Source: Dyella sp. S184
GTDB lineage: Bacteria > Pseudomonadota > Gammaproteobacteria > Xanthomonadales > Rhodanobacteraceae
Length of the DNA: 64,000 nt
Assembly (NCBI RefSeq): GCF_009766065.1
Contig: NZ_LMUE01000002.1
Span: forward strand, 1,346,169 to 1,410,168
Direction: 5' to 3'
Within the stretch, counting starts at the first letter, position 1; each line of letters opens with the position of its first letter. This document shows positions 9,368-18,646 of this stretch, piece by piece. Under the pieces are notes generated by a model. It was not told the origin of the DNA. It saw only the letters and a program-made list of their open reading frames with translations, and ran no database searches. The position numbers and the translations under genes are program-made.

Positions 9368-9560
9368 CGAAATAGGGAATCGCCGTGAGCGCAGCGCCAA
9401 TGGCAATCAGCAGCCACGTGCCCGACACGAAATAGGGAAACACCATCAGCGCCAGTCCGCACACCAGCGGGACGATGGCCTGCTGCTTCTTGCCGTATAT
9501 GAAAAAGCCGAGTCCGATCGCGCCGAACAGGATGCCCCAGAATAATGTCGATACGCTCAA
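9357..9560 (-). CDS. Small conserved inner-membrane protein, 67 residues
   Basis: MSVSTLFWGILFGAIGLGFF opens a hydrophobic protein with two or three membrane segments, a short cytoplasmic KKQQ turn and the end YFVRV. Proteins of this type occur in xanthomonads, where they are often labelled amino acid transport protein without evidence. The start is a TTG with GGGG five bases upstream. Its 3' end overlaps the convergent POT gene by 11 bases. Function unknown. Confidence 0.65.
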   Translation of the reverse strand: MSVSTLFWGILFGAIGLGFFIYGKKQQAIVPLVCGLALMVFPYFVSGTWLLIAIGAALTAIPYFVRV

Positions 9561-9776
9561 GGCTGCCCCACGGGTTTTGGCCTGGATGGCTGGATCGTAC
9601 TCTACGTAAGGCTCGCTGACTCAGAGACATGTGCCCACACGCACTTCTCCAGGAACGGTGGAACGTGCCAATCTCTGCGCTGGGAATCTGTCTGCAGATA
9701 TCAATCTTTAATGCCGTTTAATGGCGTGAGTGACGCGCCGTCGTGCGGGCCGTGTGTTTGGGTCAGGAGAACGTTC

Positions 9777-11765
9777 ATGAAGTCCACCGGATATTTCGCG
9801 TTTGCGACCTGCTGCGCCCTGGCGCTGCCACTGTCTGCACTCGCCGCCACGACCGCGCCAGCGTTCCAGTTGAGTGACCTGCAGAAGATCGTGAGCCTGG
9901 GCGAGCCGCAGGTTTCGCCGGACGGCAAGCGCGTCGCCCTCATCGTTTCGACGCCGGACTGGAAGGCCGACAAGAGCAAGCAGGAAATCGATCTGGTGGA
10001 CACTTCCAGCGGTGCACGGCGCATGCTGACTTGGAAGCGCGAGGGCATCTCGTCACCGCGCTGGTCACCGGACGGCGCGCAGTTGGCCTTCATCGCCGAC
10101 GACGCGGACACCAAGCAGGGACAGCTGTATGTGATGCCGATGGACGGTGGCGATGCGCAGCGGATCACCGAGATCAAACGCGGCGTGGACTCGTTCAGCT
10201 GGAGCCCGGACGGCAAGCAGATCGCCTTCGTCAGCGAAGACGAACCGGCCAATGCGAAGGCCATCAAGGAACACGACGACGCGTTCCAGGTCACCGACAA
10301 CCACTTTCTCACCCGCGAAGCACTCACTCCGTGGCATCTGTGGGTGGTCCCCAGTGCAGGCGGCACGGCAAAACGGCTCACCCAGGGCAGCTACAGCCTG
10401 CAGACCGATCAACAGGACGATACGCCGGAGCCGGCATGGAGTCGCGATGGTCGCAGCATCGCGTTCGTCCGCTTTCCCGGCCCGTACTGGGGACCGTCGT
10501 TCCATTCGGTAATTGCCAGCGTGGATGCCAGCGGCGGCGAACCGCGCACGCTGGTAACGGACGAAGGGTCGGCCGATGTCATCTATGCGCCGGACAGCGA
10601 CAACTTCGCCTTCGTGCGCCCGCGCAACGGTGACCAGAACAATGGCAATGCGGTCTACGTGACGACGGGCGGCAATACACGCGACGTCACCCAGGCGCTG
10701 GCGCGCAACCTCAACGGCTACGCCTGGCTGCCACACGGCAAGTCGCTGCTGCTGGCCGCCGAGGACGGCACCCACTCGGTGCTGTGGGAGCAGCCGCTGT
10801 CGGGAGCAGCGAAGAAGCTTGACCTCGGTGACGTGGAAGCCGGTACGGACGTGAGTGTCTCGAAAACCGGTACGCTCGCCTTCATCGGCAGCACCACGAC
10901 GCATCCAGGCGAGCTGTACGTGATGGATTCGGTGAGCGCCAAACCGCGGCGGCTCACCAACCTCAATACCTATGTCGACAGCCTCTCGCTGGGCCGCACC
11001 GAATCGGTCGAGTGGCAGGGGCCGGACGGTTTCCACGAGGATGGTGCGCTGACGTTTCCGGTGGGCTACCAGCGCGGGCAGTCCTACCCGCTGGTGCTGG
11101 TCATCCACGGCGGCCCGGAAGCGGCCTCCACGGTGAAATTCTCACCGCTGCCGCAGCTGCTGGCCGCGCAGGGCTTCGTGGTGTTCCAGCCGAACTACCG
11201 CGGCAGCACCAACCTCGGCGATGCCTACCAGCACGCGATCTTCCGCGACACCGGTGTGGGCCCTGGCAATGACGTGATGGCCGGCGTGGCCGCGGTGCAG
11301 AAGCTCGGCATTGTCGACGCGCAGCGCATCGGCGTCACCGGCTGGTCATACGGCGGCTACATGACGACCTGGTTGACTGGCCATTACCCGATCTGGAAGG
11401 CTGCTGTCTCCGGCGCGGCGCTGACCGACTGGGTGATGGACTACACCGTGTCGTACTACCAGACAGGCGATACCTATTTCTTCGGTGGCTCGCCGTGGAT
11501 GGCGAAGTACAAGGATATCTGGCGCGAACAGTCGCCGATCGCCTATGCGCACAACGTCACCGCGCCGACCCTGATCATGGGCGACGTGGGCGACCCCAAC
11601 GTGCCGCTGTTGAACAGCTACGAGTGGTTCCACGCGCTGCGCGATAACGGGGTGCAAGTGGAGTTCTACGCCTACCCGGTCGACACGCATTTCCCCAAGG
11701 ACATCGTGCGTACCACCGACGTCTACCGCCGCTGGGTGGGCTGGATGACGCAGCACCTGAAATGA
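9777..11765 (+). CDS. Secreted S9 family (prolyl oligopeptidase-type) serine peptidase
   Basis: A 662-residue enzyme. The N-terminus MKSTGYFAFATCCALALPLSA is a signal peptide ending near LAA. Residues about 30-390 form a TolB/WD40-like beta-propeller with repeats such as SPRWSPDGAQLAFIADD and SWSPDGKQIAFVS. The C-terminal alpha/beta-hydrolase domain carries the catalytic triad: S524 in GWSYGGY, D606 in GDPNVP and H638 in DTHFPKD. The start is the ATG at 9777, preceded at 6 bases by AGGAGA; earlier in-frame codons have no such site. The family cleaves short peptides (dipeptidyl- or acylaminoacyl-peptidase types). A periplasmic location and supply of peptides to the POT transporter are inferences. 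Confidence 0.93.
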   Translation: MKSTGYFAFATCCALALPLSALAATTAPAFQLSDLQKIVSLGEPQVSPDGKRVALIVSTPDWKADKSKQEIDLVDTSSGARRMLTWKREGISSPRWSPDGAQLAFIADDADTKQGQLYVMPMDGGDAQRITEIKRGVDSFSWSPDGKQIAFVSEDEPANAKAIKEHDDAFQVTDNHFLTREALTPWHLWVVPSAGGTAKRLTQGSYSLQTDQQDDTPEPAWSRDGRSIAFVRFPGPYWGPSFHSVIASVDASGGEPRTLVTDEGSADVIYAPDSDNFAFVRPRNGDQNNGNAVYVTTGGNTRDVTQALARNLNGYAWLPHGKSLLLAAEDGTHSVLWEQPLSGAAKKLDLGDVEAGTDVSVSKTGTLAFIGSTTTHPGELYVMDSVSAKPRRLTNLNTYVDSLSLGRTESVEWQGPDGFHEDGALTFPVGYQRGQSYPLVLVIHGGPEAASTVKFSPLPQLLAAQGFVVFQPNYRGSTNLGDAYQHAIFRDTGVGPGNDVMAGVAAVQKLGIVDAQRIGVTGWSYGGYMTTWLTGHYPIWKAAVSGAALTDWVMDYTVSYYQTGDTYFFGGSPWMAKYKDIWREQSPIAYAHNVTAPTLIMGDVGDPNVPLLNSYEWFHALRDNGVQVEFYAYPVDTHFPKDIVRTTDVYRRWVGWMTQHLK

Positions 11766-11805
11766 TCTCGATGGACGGCCTCATCGACTGATTGGCAACG
11801 GCAAC

Positions 11806-11831
11806 GCCGGAGTCGCAAACGCGTCTCCGGC
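11806..11831 (+). terminator. Possible terminator hairpin after the S9 peptidase
   Basis: GCCGGAG (11806-11812) and CTCCGGC (11825-11831) form a 7-bp stem with a 12-base loop 40 bases after the stop. There is no T-run, so it is a weak call. Confidence 0.35.
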
Positions 11832-11939
11832 AGCAGCCATCTCTGCATATACAGCATTCGGACGCACAGCAGAGGTTGCCCATTCAACCTGTTCGTGAAA
11901 GTGGAGCAGCCTGCCCCGCCTTACTTTTTCGGCAGCACT

Positions 11940-12713
11940 TCAAAAAGTGATCCGTACTCCGCCATATACCGCGATCGGGGCAGCTGGGCTCAAAAACCGG
12001 TTGTCGACGCCGGGACCGTTCGTGACACCATCGGCAGGAATTCCCGGAGTGCCAATACCCGTGGGATCGCTGTAGATGCCATACGTCGCGTATCTGGCAT
12101 TGAAGAGGTTGTCGATGGAACCGAAGAGTTCCACGTGCCGGCCAAGCTGATACGAAGTGTGCAGATTCACCACGTGATAGCCCGGCATCGGGGCATTCTG
12201 ATTGGACTCATCGCCAAAGTAGTACTGGTCGCTGACGACGATCAGTGAAACTCCCACCTTCCACTGCGGCGCAACTGCGTAGTCTACGCCTGCCTTGACA
12301 CGGCTCTTCGGGATGCCTGGCAGACGATCGCCTGGATGCACCTGGATATTGCCGTCGTCATCCTGATAAGGATTCGAGGGTGAAGGAAGCTGTACGGCCG
12401 ATCGAAACGTCGCATCGACGTAACTGGCATTGATGTAGTACGACCATCGATCGGCCTGGTAGTTGAAACTGCCTTCGATGCCCTGGCGTCGCGTCGAGCC
12501 GATGTTCTGGTAAAAACCGCTGCTGACCGAGGTTGCGATGCCATAGATATCGTTGAAAGAATTGGTCCGGAACGCCCCCAGGTTCCAGGAAATTCCGCGG
12601 CCCCCATCAGACGCGTCAGGAATTCTTCCACGCACACCGAATTCGGCGGTATGTGCCACCACCTGGCGCAGGTTCGGCGGATCGCCGGCCAGGTTTGAAG
12701 GCAGCAGGCACGG
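11940..12713 (-). pseudogene. C-terminal fragment of a TonB-dependent receptor
   Basis: The minus strand reads about 257 residues of outer-membrane receptor: LPSNLAGDPPNLRQVVA, HTAEFGVRG, then STRRQGIEGSFNYQ, DRLPGIPKSRVKAGVDY, ELFGSIDNLFNARYATYG. It ends GGVRITF followed by a stop, and the terminal Phe is typical of the last barrel strand. Signal peptide, plug domain and the first two-thirds of the barrel are absent. Receptor similarity ends near 12713, where an unrelated sequence on the other strand begins. The frame remains open to 12806, but the added residues look random. This is a remnant left by a deletion or rearrangement, and a functional product is very unlikely. Confidence 0.85.
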
Positions 12714-12903
12714 CTTCATCGAGCAACAGGCGATCGATGTGACCCTCTCGTCCTGTGACGGCAATGTCGCCGCGGCTGCACGCAAACTGGGGGTCAGCCG
12801 CAGCACGATTTATCGGCGCCTAGGCGAACAGACACCTCCGGGCGGAATCCTTCCCGCATCAATCACCGCCGGCAACGCCGAAAGCTGCCTGCATGACCAT
12901 TGA
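12712..12903 (+). pseudogene. Fis-type HTH remnant (C-terminus of a response or sigma-54 regulator)
   Basis: The plus strand reads GFIEQQAIDVTLSSC, DGNVAAAARKLGVSRSTIYRRLG, then about 25 more residues to a TGA at 12901-12903. This matches the Fis-family HTH that closes NtrC-type regulators and Fis (E-x(5)-A-L-x(3)-GN-x(2)-AARRLG-x-SRxTLYRRL). No receiver or AAA+ part lies upstream; the preceding bases belong to the TonB-receptor remnant on the opposite strand. The upstream frame to 12553 is open but not regulator-like. Probably the tail of a gene whose 5' part was lost in the event that truncated the receptor. Confidence 0.75.
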
Positions 12904-13423
12904 GCAGGTGCGCCACGGCCGAATCCAGGCTGCGTGTGAACACTTCGACCTGCGCGTCATGGAGTTATGACGCACTCCCCCCAGCTCATGGTTGATCTCG
13001 GCGGGTCAGATTCTGTTCGTGCAGACGTCAGAATCCCCCAAGTAGAGGGCTGCATCGGATGCCGCAGCCCCCGAAATACCCCGCACGATCAAAGCCTGGG
13101 TGACGCTCCGCGTCCAGCCTGAACCCGGCAGGCCACACCGTCACGGCATGAATGCCAGCACGACAATAGTCTGTGGATAGTGTGGTGGCAGCGTTTGCGC
13201 AATGCCGCAACGCACTGGCACGACCAGTGCTTGATTTTCACACAGGTACCAGGACGCCTGTGTGATAACCAGTTCGATCCATAATCAACGAGTCGACCGG
13301 TGGTCTGCTATCGATGACGCGGTATGGAATAATGCGCGGCTGTCACCGGCATGGAGGTTTTGACCGCTATACGCATCATTCGCTCGCAGCTCTGCAGGAG
13401 TATCACCGAACAGGAGTAGGCAG
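12904..13423. other. Non-coding region upstream of the diguanylate cyclase
   Basis: About 520 bases after the Fis remnant with no credible gene. It contains the 9-bp-arm inverted repeat at 13238-13265 and the ribosome-binding site of the downstream gene (CAGGAG about 8 bases before its ATG). No clear sigma-70 promoter stands out. Confidence 0.5.
13238..13265. promoter_or_regulatory. Inverted repeat, candidate operator
   Basis: TCACACAGG (13238-13246) and CCTGTGTGA (13257-13265) are perfect 9-base arms separated by 10 bases. It lies about 160 bases upstream of the cyclase ATG. It could bind a dimeric regulator or be a stray hairpin; nothing in the sequence decides. Confidence 0.35.
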
Positions 13424-15166
13424 ATGGAGAGGCTTGTCACAGTACCGACATCCGGCCGCCTATGGCGGTCATGGATCGGTTTTGTGTTCAGCCTGCTATG
13501 GCTGGGTCTCACCCACGCAGCTACCCCGTTGAACGGCGCCTGGCGCGAAGTCCGCGCCGGCGATACGCCGCAAACCGTGATGAACGAGTATCGCAACGGC
13601 CTGCTGCAGAGTTTCAACCCTTCACTGCTGGAGCGGTTTCCACATAGCGCACAAGGCAGCTGGGTAGTCATCGCACCGCAACCACCATGGGACAACAGCG
13701 AACGCGTGCTGACGGTTTATCCGCCTCCGCTTGGCGCGGTCACGGTGTATGCCAACGATAAGACACAGACGCTGGCACTGGATGATTTCAGCGCACCAAC
13801 CCATGGTCATGGCCGGCTGGCCTGGCACGTACCTATCGAGCAGGCGGCATCCACACCAATCCTGCTGAAGTTCGAGCCATCAGCGTCGCTTAGCGCGCCG
13901 GTGCGTTTCCAGTTGTTGCCGTGGAACGACTACCTGCAGCAGGACGCGCAGTGGCTGGTATTCGCCAGTGCCTGCTTCGCAGTGATGCTGGCAATGGTGC
14001 TGATGGCCGTGTGCTTTGCGCTGATGCTGCGCGACGTCACCTATGCCTGGTATGCCGGCTACATCGTCTGCTACGCGCTGATCCAGGGTATCCAGACCGG
14101 CTTCCTGTTCCATCCGCTGGAATGGGCGTGGCTGTCCGGCATGATGGTGATGGCAGGCTCGGCGGCGGTTGCACTCTCGGTAGCGTTCGCCGCGCTGTTC
14201 ATGATGCGTTTCTGCGAACTGCAGCGTTACGCTCCGCTGCTGCGGGTACCGATCGTGGCGCTGGCCGTCGGCATGATCCAGTTGGTGCTGATGCGCTGCA
14301 GCCACATCGCCATGCTGATCGACGTGGCGCAGGTTCTACTGAACCCGCTGCTGATGATCGGCGCAACGCTGTTGCTGACCGCCGCCATCGTCGCCGCCGC
14401 GCGCGGCTCGCGCCAGGCATGGTTCTTCCTCGCCGGCTGGACGCCGCTGCTGCTGCTCACCGCGATGACGAGTGCCCAGGTCAACGGCGCACTGCCTGAA
14501 CTGGACTGGCTCAATGACGCCAGCCTGGCAGGTGGTGCGTTCGAGGCACTCGTGCTGTCACTGGGCCTGGCCGACCGCGCACTCAGGCTGCGCCATGATC
14601 GCGACACGGTGCGGGTGCTGGCTGACCATGACTCGCTAACCAACGTGCTCAACCGTCGCGCCTGGAGTGAGCGTGCCAGCTCCTTGCTTGCAAGCACACC
14701 ATCGCGGTCGATCGCTCTGCTGTTTCTCGACCTCGACCATTTCAAGCTGCTGAACGACTATCAAGGCCACAACACCGGCGACCGCGCACTGATCGCCGTA
14801 GCCAAGGCGCTGGCTACAGAATTGCGCCCAAGCGACCTGCTCTGCCGCTACGGTGGCGAGGAGTTCGTCGCACTGCTCGACGGCGCCGTCGCACAACAGG
14901 CGATGCAGGTGGCCACCCGACTGTGCCGGCGCGTACACCGGCTGGAAATTCCGGTGAGCGCGGATTCACAGCTGCTCAGCATCAGCATCGGCATCGCCAT
15001 GCGGCAGGACGGCGACAACGTGGAGTCACTGCTCGAACGCGCTGATCAGGCCATGTACGACGCCAAGCTCAATGGTCGCAACCGGGTCTGCCTCTACGCT
15101 GAGCGCATGTCGGCAAACACGCATAGCGGCCCACAGTTGCATGTGGTCGAAACGCGCGAACGCTGA
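13424..15166 (+). CDS. Membrane-bound diguanylate cyclase (7TMR-DISM plus GGDEF)
   Basis: A 580-residue inner-membrane protein that should make cyclic di-GMP from two GTP. A signal peptide (residues 1-33, ending HA-ATP) leads to a periplasmic 7TMR-DISM-type extracellular domain (about 35-170). Seven or so membrane helices follow (about 180-385), then a cytoplasmic GGDEF domain. The active-site motif is GGEEF at 477-481. An inhibitory I-site RPSD lies at 468-471, the required five residues upstream, so product inhibition is expected. LFLDLDHFKLLND carries the metal-binding Asp. CAGGAG precedes the ATG. The ligand of the sensor part is not predictable. It converges on the E1 gene with a 22-base gap. 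Confidence 0.95.
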   Translation: MERLVTVPTSGRLWRSWIGFVFSLLWLGLTHAATPLNGAWREVRAGDTPQTVMNEYRNGLLQSFNPSLLERFPHSAQGSWVVIAPQPPWDNSERVLTVYPPPLGAVTVYANDKTQTLALDDFSAPTHGHGRLAWHVPIEQAASTPILLKFEPSASLSAPVRFQLLPWNDYLQQDAQWLVFASACFAVMLAMVLMAVCFALMLRDVTYAWYAGYIVCYALIQGIQTGFLFHPLEWAWLSGMMVMAGSAAVALSVAFAALFMMRFCELQRYAPLLRVPIVALAVGMIQLVLMRCSHIAMLIDVAQVLLNPLLMIGATLLLTAAIVAAARGSRQAWFFLAGWTPLLLLTAMTSAQVNGALPELDWLNDASLAGGAFEALVLSLGLADRALRLRHDRDTVRVLADHDSLTNVLNRRAWSERASSLLASTPSRSIALLFLDLDHFKLLNDYQGHNTGDRALIAVAKALATELRPSDLLCRYGGEEFVALLDGAVAQQAMQVATRLCRRVHRLEIPVSADSQLLSISIGIAMRQDGDNVESLLERADQAMYDAKLNGRNRVCLYAERMSANTHSGPQLHVVETRER

Positions 15167-15188
15167 ACCAGGTACATGACGACCAGGA

Positions 15189-17456
15189 TCAGCGCGCTGC
15201 AAGCTCCCGCGCCGCTGCCACCACCTCAGCCTCGCCCGGCAGTACCAGCAGCGCAGCACCGGCCAGCGGCGTAAAGGTATCCGCGCCGACTACGCGCTGC
15301 ATTGGCGTGGCGCCGTAGCCGCCCTCGACGATCGCGGTGATCACACCCTCACCCACGCCAGCGCTCTTGCGACCTTCGTCCAGCACCAGGATGCGCTTGG
15401 CCGTCTTCGCCTGCGCCGCGATGAATGCGTTGTTGAGCGGTGCCAGCCAGCGCAGGTCGATCACGCGAATCTGCCAGCCGTGCTGTGCCTCGATCTGCTT
15501 CGCCGCGCGCAAGGCCATCGGCACGCCGTTGCCGAAGGTGAAGATCACCAGGTCGTTCGCGGTCTCGTTGTAGATGCGGCCCTCACCCAGCGTCATCGCC
15601 TTATCCAGGGACGGATAATCGAACTGCCACAAGCCGTCGCCGGCTTCGTACAGATCCTTGGTCATGTACAGCGCGATCGGCTCGAGGAACGCGCACACGC
15701 GGCCATCGACTTTCGCCAGCGCCATCAGCGTGCGCAGCATCATCGCCGCATCGTCGCCGCGGCTGGCGCAGCCGACGACCAGGCCCGGAATGTCACGCAG
15801 CGCCGTGATCGAGTTGTCGTTGTGGAAATGGCCGCCGAAGCCCTTCTGGTAACCGAGCGAGGCAACCCGCATCACCATCGGGTTGCGATACTGGTCATTG
15901 GAGAAGAACTGCAGCGATGCCGCCTCGCCGCGAATCTGGTCGCAGGCATTGTGGAAATACGCCAGATACTGGATCTCCGGCATGGGCAGCATGCCCATGT
16001 TCGCGTAGCCCTGGGCGAGGCCGAGGATCATCGTCTCATCCAGCAGCGTGTTGAACACGCGGCTGCCCTTGAAGGTCTTGTTGAGGCCCTTGGTGACGGT
16101 ATAGACGCCGCCCTTCTGCGCCACGTCCTCACCGAACAGCAGCGCCTGCGGATACTTCGCCAGCAGGTCGTGCAAGGCCTGACCGATCTGGATCGCCAGG
16201 TGACGCGGCGGCAGATTTTCCGGCAGCTTCGCCTCACCACCGAACACCGCGAGTCGCTTTTCGGCGTAGTCTGCACGCGTAGCCTCGGTCTTGACGGCCG
16301 CCGGGGTGTACGGGGCCAGCGGCCTCATCACATCCTCGAGCGAAGTCAGCCGATGCCGCGAGTCCGCGTCCTCGGCCGCGGCGAAGCAACGCTTGCGCAT
16401 GGCCTCGTACATATCCAACAACTCATCCTTGCTGTAGAGGCCGGACTCCAGTGCGATACCCGCCGAGCGCAGCAGCGGATCGCTCGCCTCCACCGCGAAC
16501 AGTTCCTCGATGCTGCGCCACTCGATCTCGAAATCGGTGCCGGCATGGCCCATCACACGGGTGGTCTTCAGATGCAGGAAGGTCGGCCGACGCGTCGTGC
16601 GGCAATGTTCCACCGCGCGCTGCACCTGGGCGTAGCCCTCGGCCAGATCGAGGCCGTCGGCAAAGAAGTAATCGAGGTTGGAGCGCTGCTGGAAATTGCT
16701 GGCAACCCAGCCCGTCGGGGTTTTCACCGAGATGCCGATGCCGTTGTCCTCACATACAAACAGCACTGGCGCGGGGAGCTTCTGATACGCCGTCCACGCC
16801 GCCGTGTTGAATGCGGTCTGCGCCGTGGCATGGTTGCTGGACGCGTCGCCGAACGAGCAGATCGTGATGCTGTCATCCGGAATTGGCAGTTGGTGGCCGA
16901 TCCGTCGCGCCTGCTCGATCGCCACAGCGGTACCGAGCGCCTTGGGTAGATGCGAGGCGATCGTCGAGGTCTGCGGCAGCACCCACAATGGCTTGCTGCC
17001 CCATACCTTGTGGCGGCCACCCGAAGCTGGGTCGTCCTTGCTGGCAGCAAAGCTCAGCGCCGAATCCATCACCGCATCCATCCCCGGCAGCTTGCGGAAA
17101 CGCTCGGCCATGAAGCCGCCGGAGCGGTAATGCAGGAAGGCCGGATCGGTATGCCGGGTCAGCCGCGCCACCATCGCATTACCTTCGTGGCCAGACGAAC
17201 CGATCGTGTAGAACACCTTGTTCTGCACACGCAGCACGCGCGCCATCAGGTCGAGGTGACGCGAGATCAGCTGCGATTCCAGCAGCTCGCGGAAGCCGCG
17301 CGCATCCAGAGCGCTGCCCGGCAGCACGGGCTGATCGTCTCGCGGTGCGGCATGCGCCTCACCCTGCCACAGCTGCACGAACTCGGTGAAGTTCTGATCG
17401 ACAATTTCGGCGCGGTTGAAGCCTTTGTGGCGGGCGGCGATGGGCATGGCAGTCAT
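15189..17456 (-). CDS. Fused alpha-beta E1 component of a branched-chain-type 2-oxoacid dehydrogenase
   Basis: A 755-residue thiamine-diphosphate enzyme in which E1-alpha and E1-beta are one chain. The alpha half (about 40-370) contains the TPP/Mg motif GDASSNHATAQTAFN with CEDNGIGIS. The beta half (about 410-750) begins at the LFGEDVAQKGGVYTVTKGL motif and ends with the transketolase C-terminal domain (LVLDEGRKSAGVGEGV). The family decarboxylates 2-oxoisovalerate and related acids and passes the acyl group to lipoyl-E2. No E2 or E3 gene is adjacent, so its partners must lie elsewhere. An ATG at 17447 is an alternative start; neither has a strong Shine-Dalgarno. Confidence 0.9.
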   Translation of the reverse strand: MTAMPIAARHKGFNRAEIVDQNFTEFVQLWQGEAHAAPRDDQPVLPGSALDARGFRELLESQLISRHLDLMARVLRVQNKVFYTIGSSGHEGNAMVARLTRHTDPAFLHYRSGGFMAERFRKLPGMDAVMDSALSFAASKDDPASGGRHKVWGSKPLWVLPQTSTIASHLPKALGTAVAIEQARRIGHQLPIPDDSITICSFGDASSNHATAQTAFNTAAWTAYQKLPAPVLFVCEDNGIGISVKTPTGWVASNFQQRSNLDYFFADGLDLAEGYAQVQRAVEHCRTTRRPTFLHLKTTRVMGHAGTDFEIEWRSIEELFAVEASDPLLRSAGIALESGLYSKDELLDMYEAMRKRCFAAAEDADSRHRLTSLEDVMRPLAPYTPAAVKTEATRADYAEKRLAVFGGEAKLPENLPPRHLAIQIGQALHDLLAKYPQALLFGEDVAQKGGVYTVTKGLNKTFKGSRVFNTLLDETMILGLAQGYANMGMLPMPEIQYLAYFHNACDQIRGEAASLQFFSNDQYRNPMVMRVASLGYQKGFGGHFHNDNSITALRDIPGLVVGCASRGDDAAMMLRTLMALAKVDGRVCAFLEPIALYMTKDLYEAGDGLWQFDYPSLDKAMTLGEGRIYNETANDLVIFTFGNGVPMALRAAKQIEAQHGWQIRVIDLRWLAPLNNAFIAAQAKTAKRILVLDEGRKSAGVGEGVITAIVEGGYGATPMQRVVGADTFTPLAGAALLVLPGEAEVVAAARELAAR

Positions 17457-17559
17457 GATGGTGAGGTTTCTCGTGAATGATGTGCCGCTGCGGCGGCATC
17501 GAACGGGGAATTATCTGTCGTAGGCTGATGCGCGCACCAGTGCGGCGCCATCAGATGCT

Positions 17560-18018
17560 TCATAGCGCACGCAGCAAGCCTGCGCGTTTTTGATCCTTGG
17601 GCCGGCCGAAGCTTTCCAGTACACGAATCTGATCGGCCAGCGAGGGAACCGGCACGGCCATATCACCACAGGACACGGTGACGATCTCCCGCACCTGCAC
17701 CGGTTGCCAGCCATGCACCCCGCTCAATTCGAGGCCGCCCATCACTTCCACCGGCAGCCCAGCAAAATGGAAACGCGCGAAGCGCGAGCGAAAATGATCG
17801 GAACCATCCGGTGCATGGGCGCCGTCAAGATGCGACTGCCAATGCGCGATCAGGCTTTCTGCATCGCGTACGCTGGTCAACACATCCACGTCGGCCACCG
17901 TGACGTCCGCACCGATCAGGCGAGCAGCGGCACTCCCGATCAAAACCCACCGATCGCGGCAGTGCCGTTGAAGATCCGGCACCACCATCGCAAAGGTTTC
18001 GTGCAACAAATCGCTCAT
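17560..18018 (-). CDS. Nucleotidyltransferase-like protein, 152 residues
   Basis: MSDLLHETFAMVVPDLQRHC is followed by WVLIGSAAARLIGADVTVADVDVL, which resembles the G-S-x-A...D-x-D core of the nucleotidyltransferase fold (AbiEii/minimal nucleotidyltransferase type). The C-terminal part (VPVPSLADQIRVLESFGRPKDQKRA) is typical of such proteins, where a locus-specifying loop precedes a DQKRA end. The ATG at 18018 overlaps the stop of the upstream GNAT gene in an ATGA, so the two are translationally coupled. Substrate unknown. A standalone antitoxin-like role is possible but unsupported, since no toxin partner is visible. Confidence 0.7.
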   Translation of the reverse strand: MSDLLHETFAMVVPDLQRHCRDRWVLIGSAAARLIGADVTVADVDVLTSVRDAESLIAHWQSHLDGAHAPDGSDHFRSRFARFHFAGLPVEVMGGLELSGVHGWQPVQVREIVTVSCGDMAVPVPSLADQIRVLESFGRPKDQKRAGLLRAL

Positions 18019-18563
18019 GCCGGTCGACGACGCTGCAGCCATTGCTCACGCGTCTGGCCCCAGATCTCGATGGGACTGTCCTCAAACGGTGCCGGCAGTT
18101 TGCCAAGGCCCTGAAGGCTGGAGCCGAGCCGTTGGGCAAGCAACTGCGAAGAACGGTTGTCGGGGTGGATGGAGTGGATCACCTCGGTCCATTCCAGGTT
18201 GGCGAAGGCCCAGTCGATCGCTGCCACGCTGCCTTCATAGGCATAGCCCTTTCCTTGCGCCTCACGCGCCAGGCCCCAACCCACCTCGGTGCCAGGCCAG
18301 CCTTCCGGATGCCAGGGACCGAGGCGACCGATCCAACGGCCGCTGGCCCTTTCGATCACCGAAAACATGGAGAAGCCCTGGATCATCCATGCGCCCGCTG
18401 ACGTGAGAAAGCTGCGCCATGCCGCCGCGCGTACCTGCGGGCCGCCAATGAATCGCGTGCCTTCCGGGTCCGCCATCTTGCTGGCATAAGCATCGAAATC
18501 CTCCACCCGCGGCGGGCGGAGGATCAGGCGATCGGTTTCGATGATGATGTCTGGCAAACCCAT
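18015..18563 (-). CDS. GNAT family N-acetyltransferase (RimJ/RimL type)
   Basis: A 182-residue cytoplasmic acyltransferase. It begins IIIETDRLILRPPRVEDFDAY, the hallmark of the Acetyltransf_3 (RimJ/RimL) group. The acetyl-CoA pyrophosphate loop appears as REAQGKGYAYEGS. The segment VIHSIHPDNRSSQLLAQRLG is the conserved N-x-x-S helix. It may acetylate a protein N-terminus or a small amine; the substrate cannot be read from the sequence. Coupled by ATGA overlap to the nucleotidyltransferase-like gene downstream. Confidence 0.88.
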   Translation of the reverse strand: MGLPDIIIETDRLILRPPRVEDFDAYASKMADPEGTRFIGGPQVRAAAWRSFLTSAGAWMIQGFSMFSVIERASGRWIGRLGPWHPEGWPGTEVGWGLAREAQGKGYAYEGSVAAIDWAFANLEWTEVIHSIHPDNRSSQLLAQRLGSSLQGLGKLPAPFEDSPIEIWGQTREQWLQRRRPA

Positions 18564-18597
18564 TCCGCATCACTCTCCGGATACGTCCACCCATGCG

Positions 18598-18631
18598 GCT
18601 CGTCATGCCGGCTTTTGCCAGAATGACGAGC
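18598..18631. repeat. REP-like palindromic repeat unit
   Basis: GCTCGTCAT (18598-18606) pairs with ATGACGAGC (18623-18631); inside lies GGC-TTTT-GCC. The pattern GTCATTC..GGCAAAAGCC..ATGAC is close to the dispersed intergenic palindrome GTCATTCCGGCGAAAGCCGG family seen in many proteobacteria. It sits between gcdH and the GNAT gene. Confidence 0.6.
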
Positions 18632-18646
18632 AAGCATCAGAGCGCT

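Noticed and set aside
12553-12711. Upstream extension of the Fis HTH frame
   Set aside because: Those codons are antisense to clear TonB-receptor sequence, so the regulator-like part begins only at about 12712.
15480-16949. 489-codon plus-strand frame
   Set aside because: It is the antisense of the fused E1 gene; composition is Arg/His/Gln-rich with no domain, as expected of a GC-rich shadow frame.
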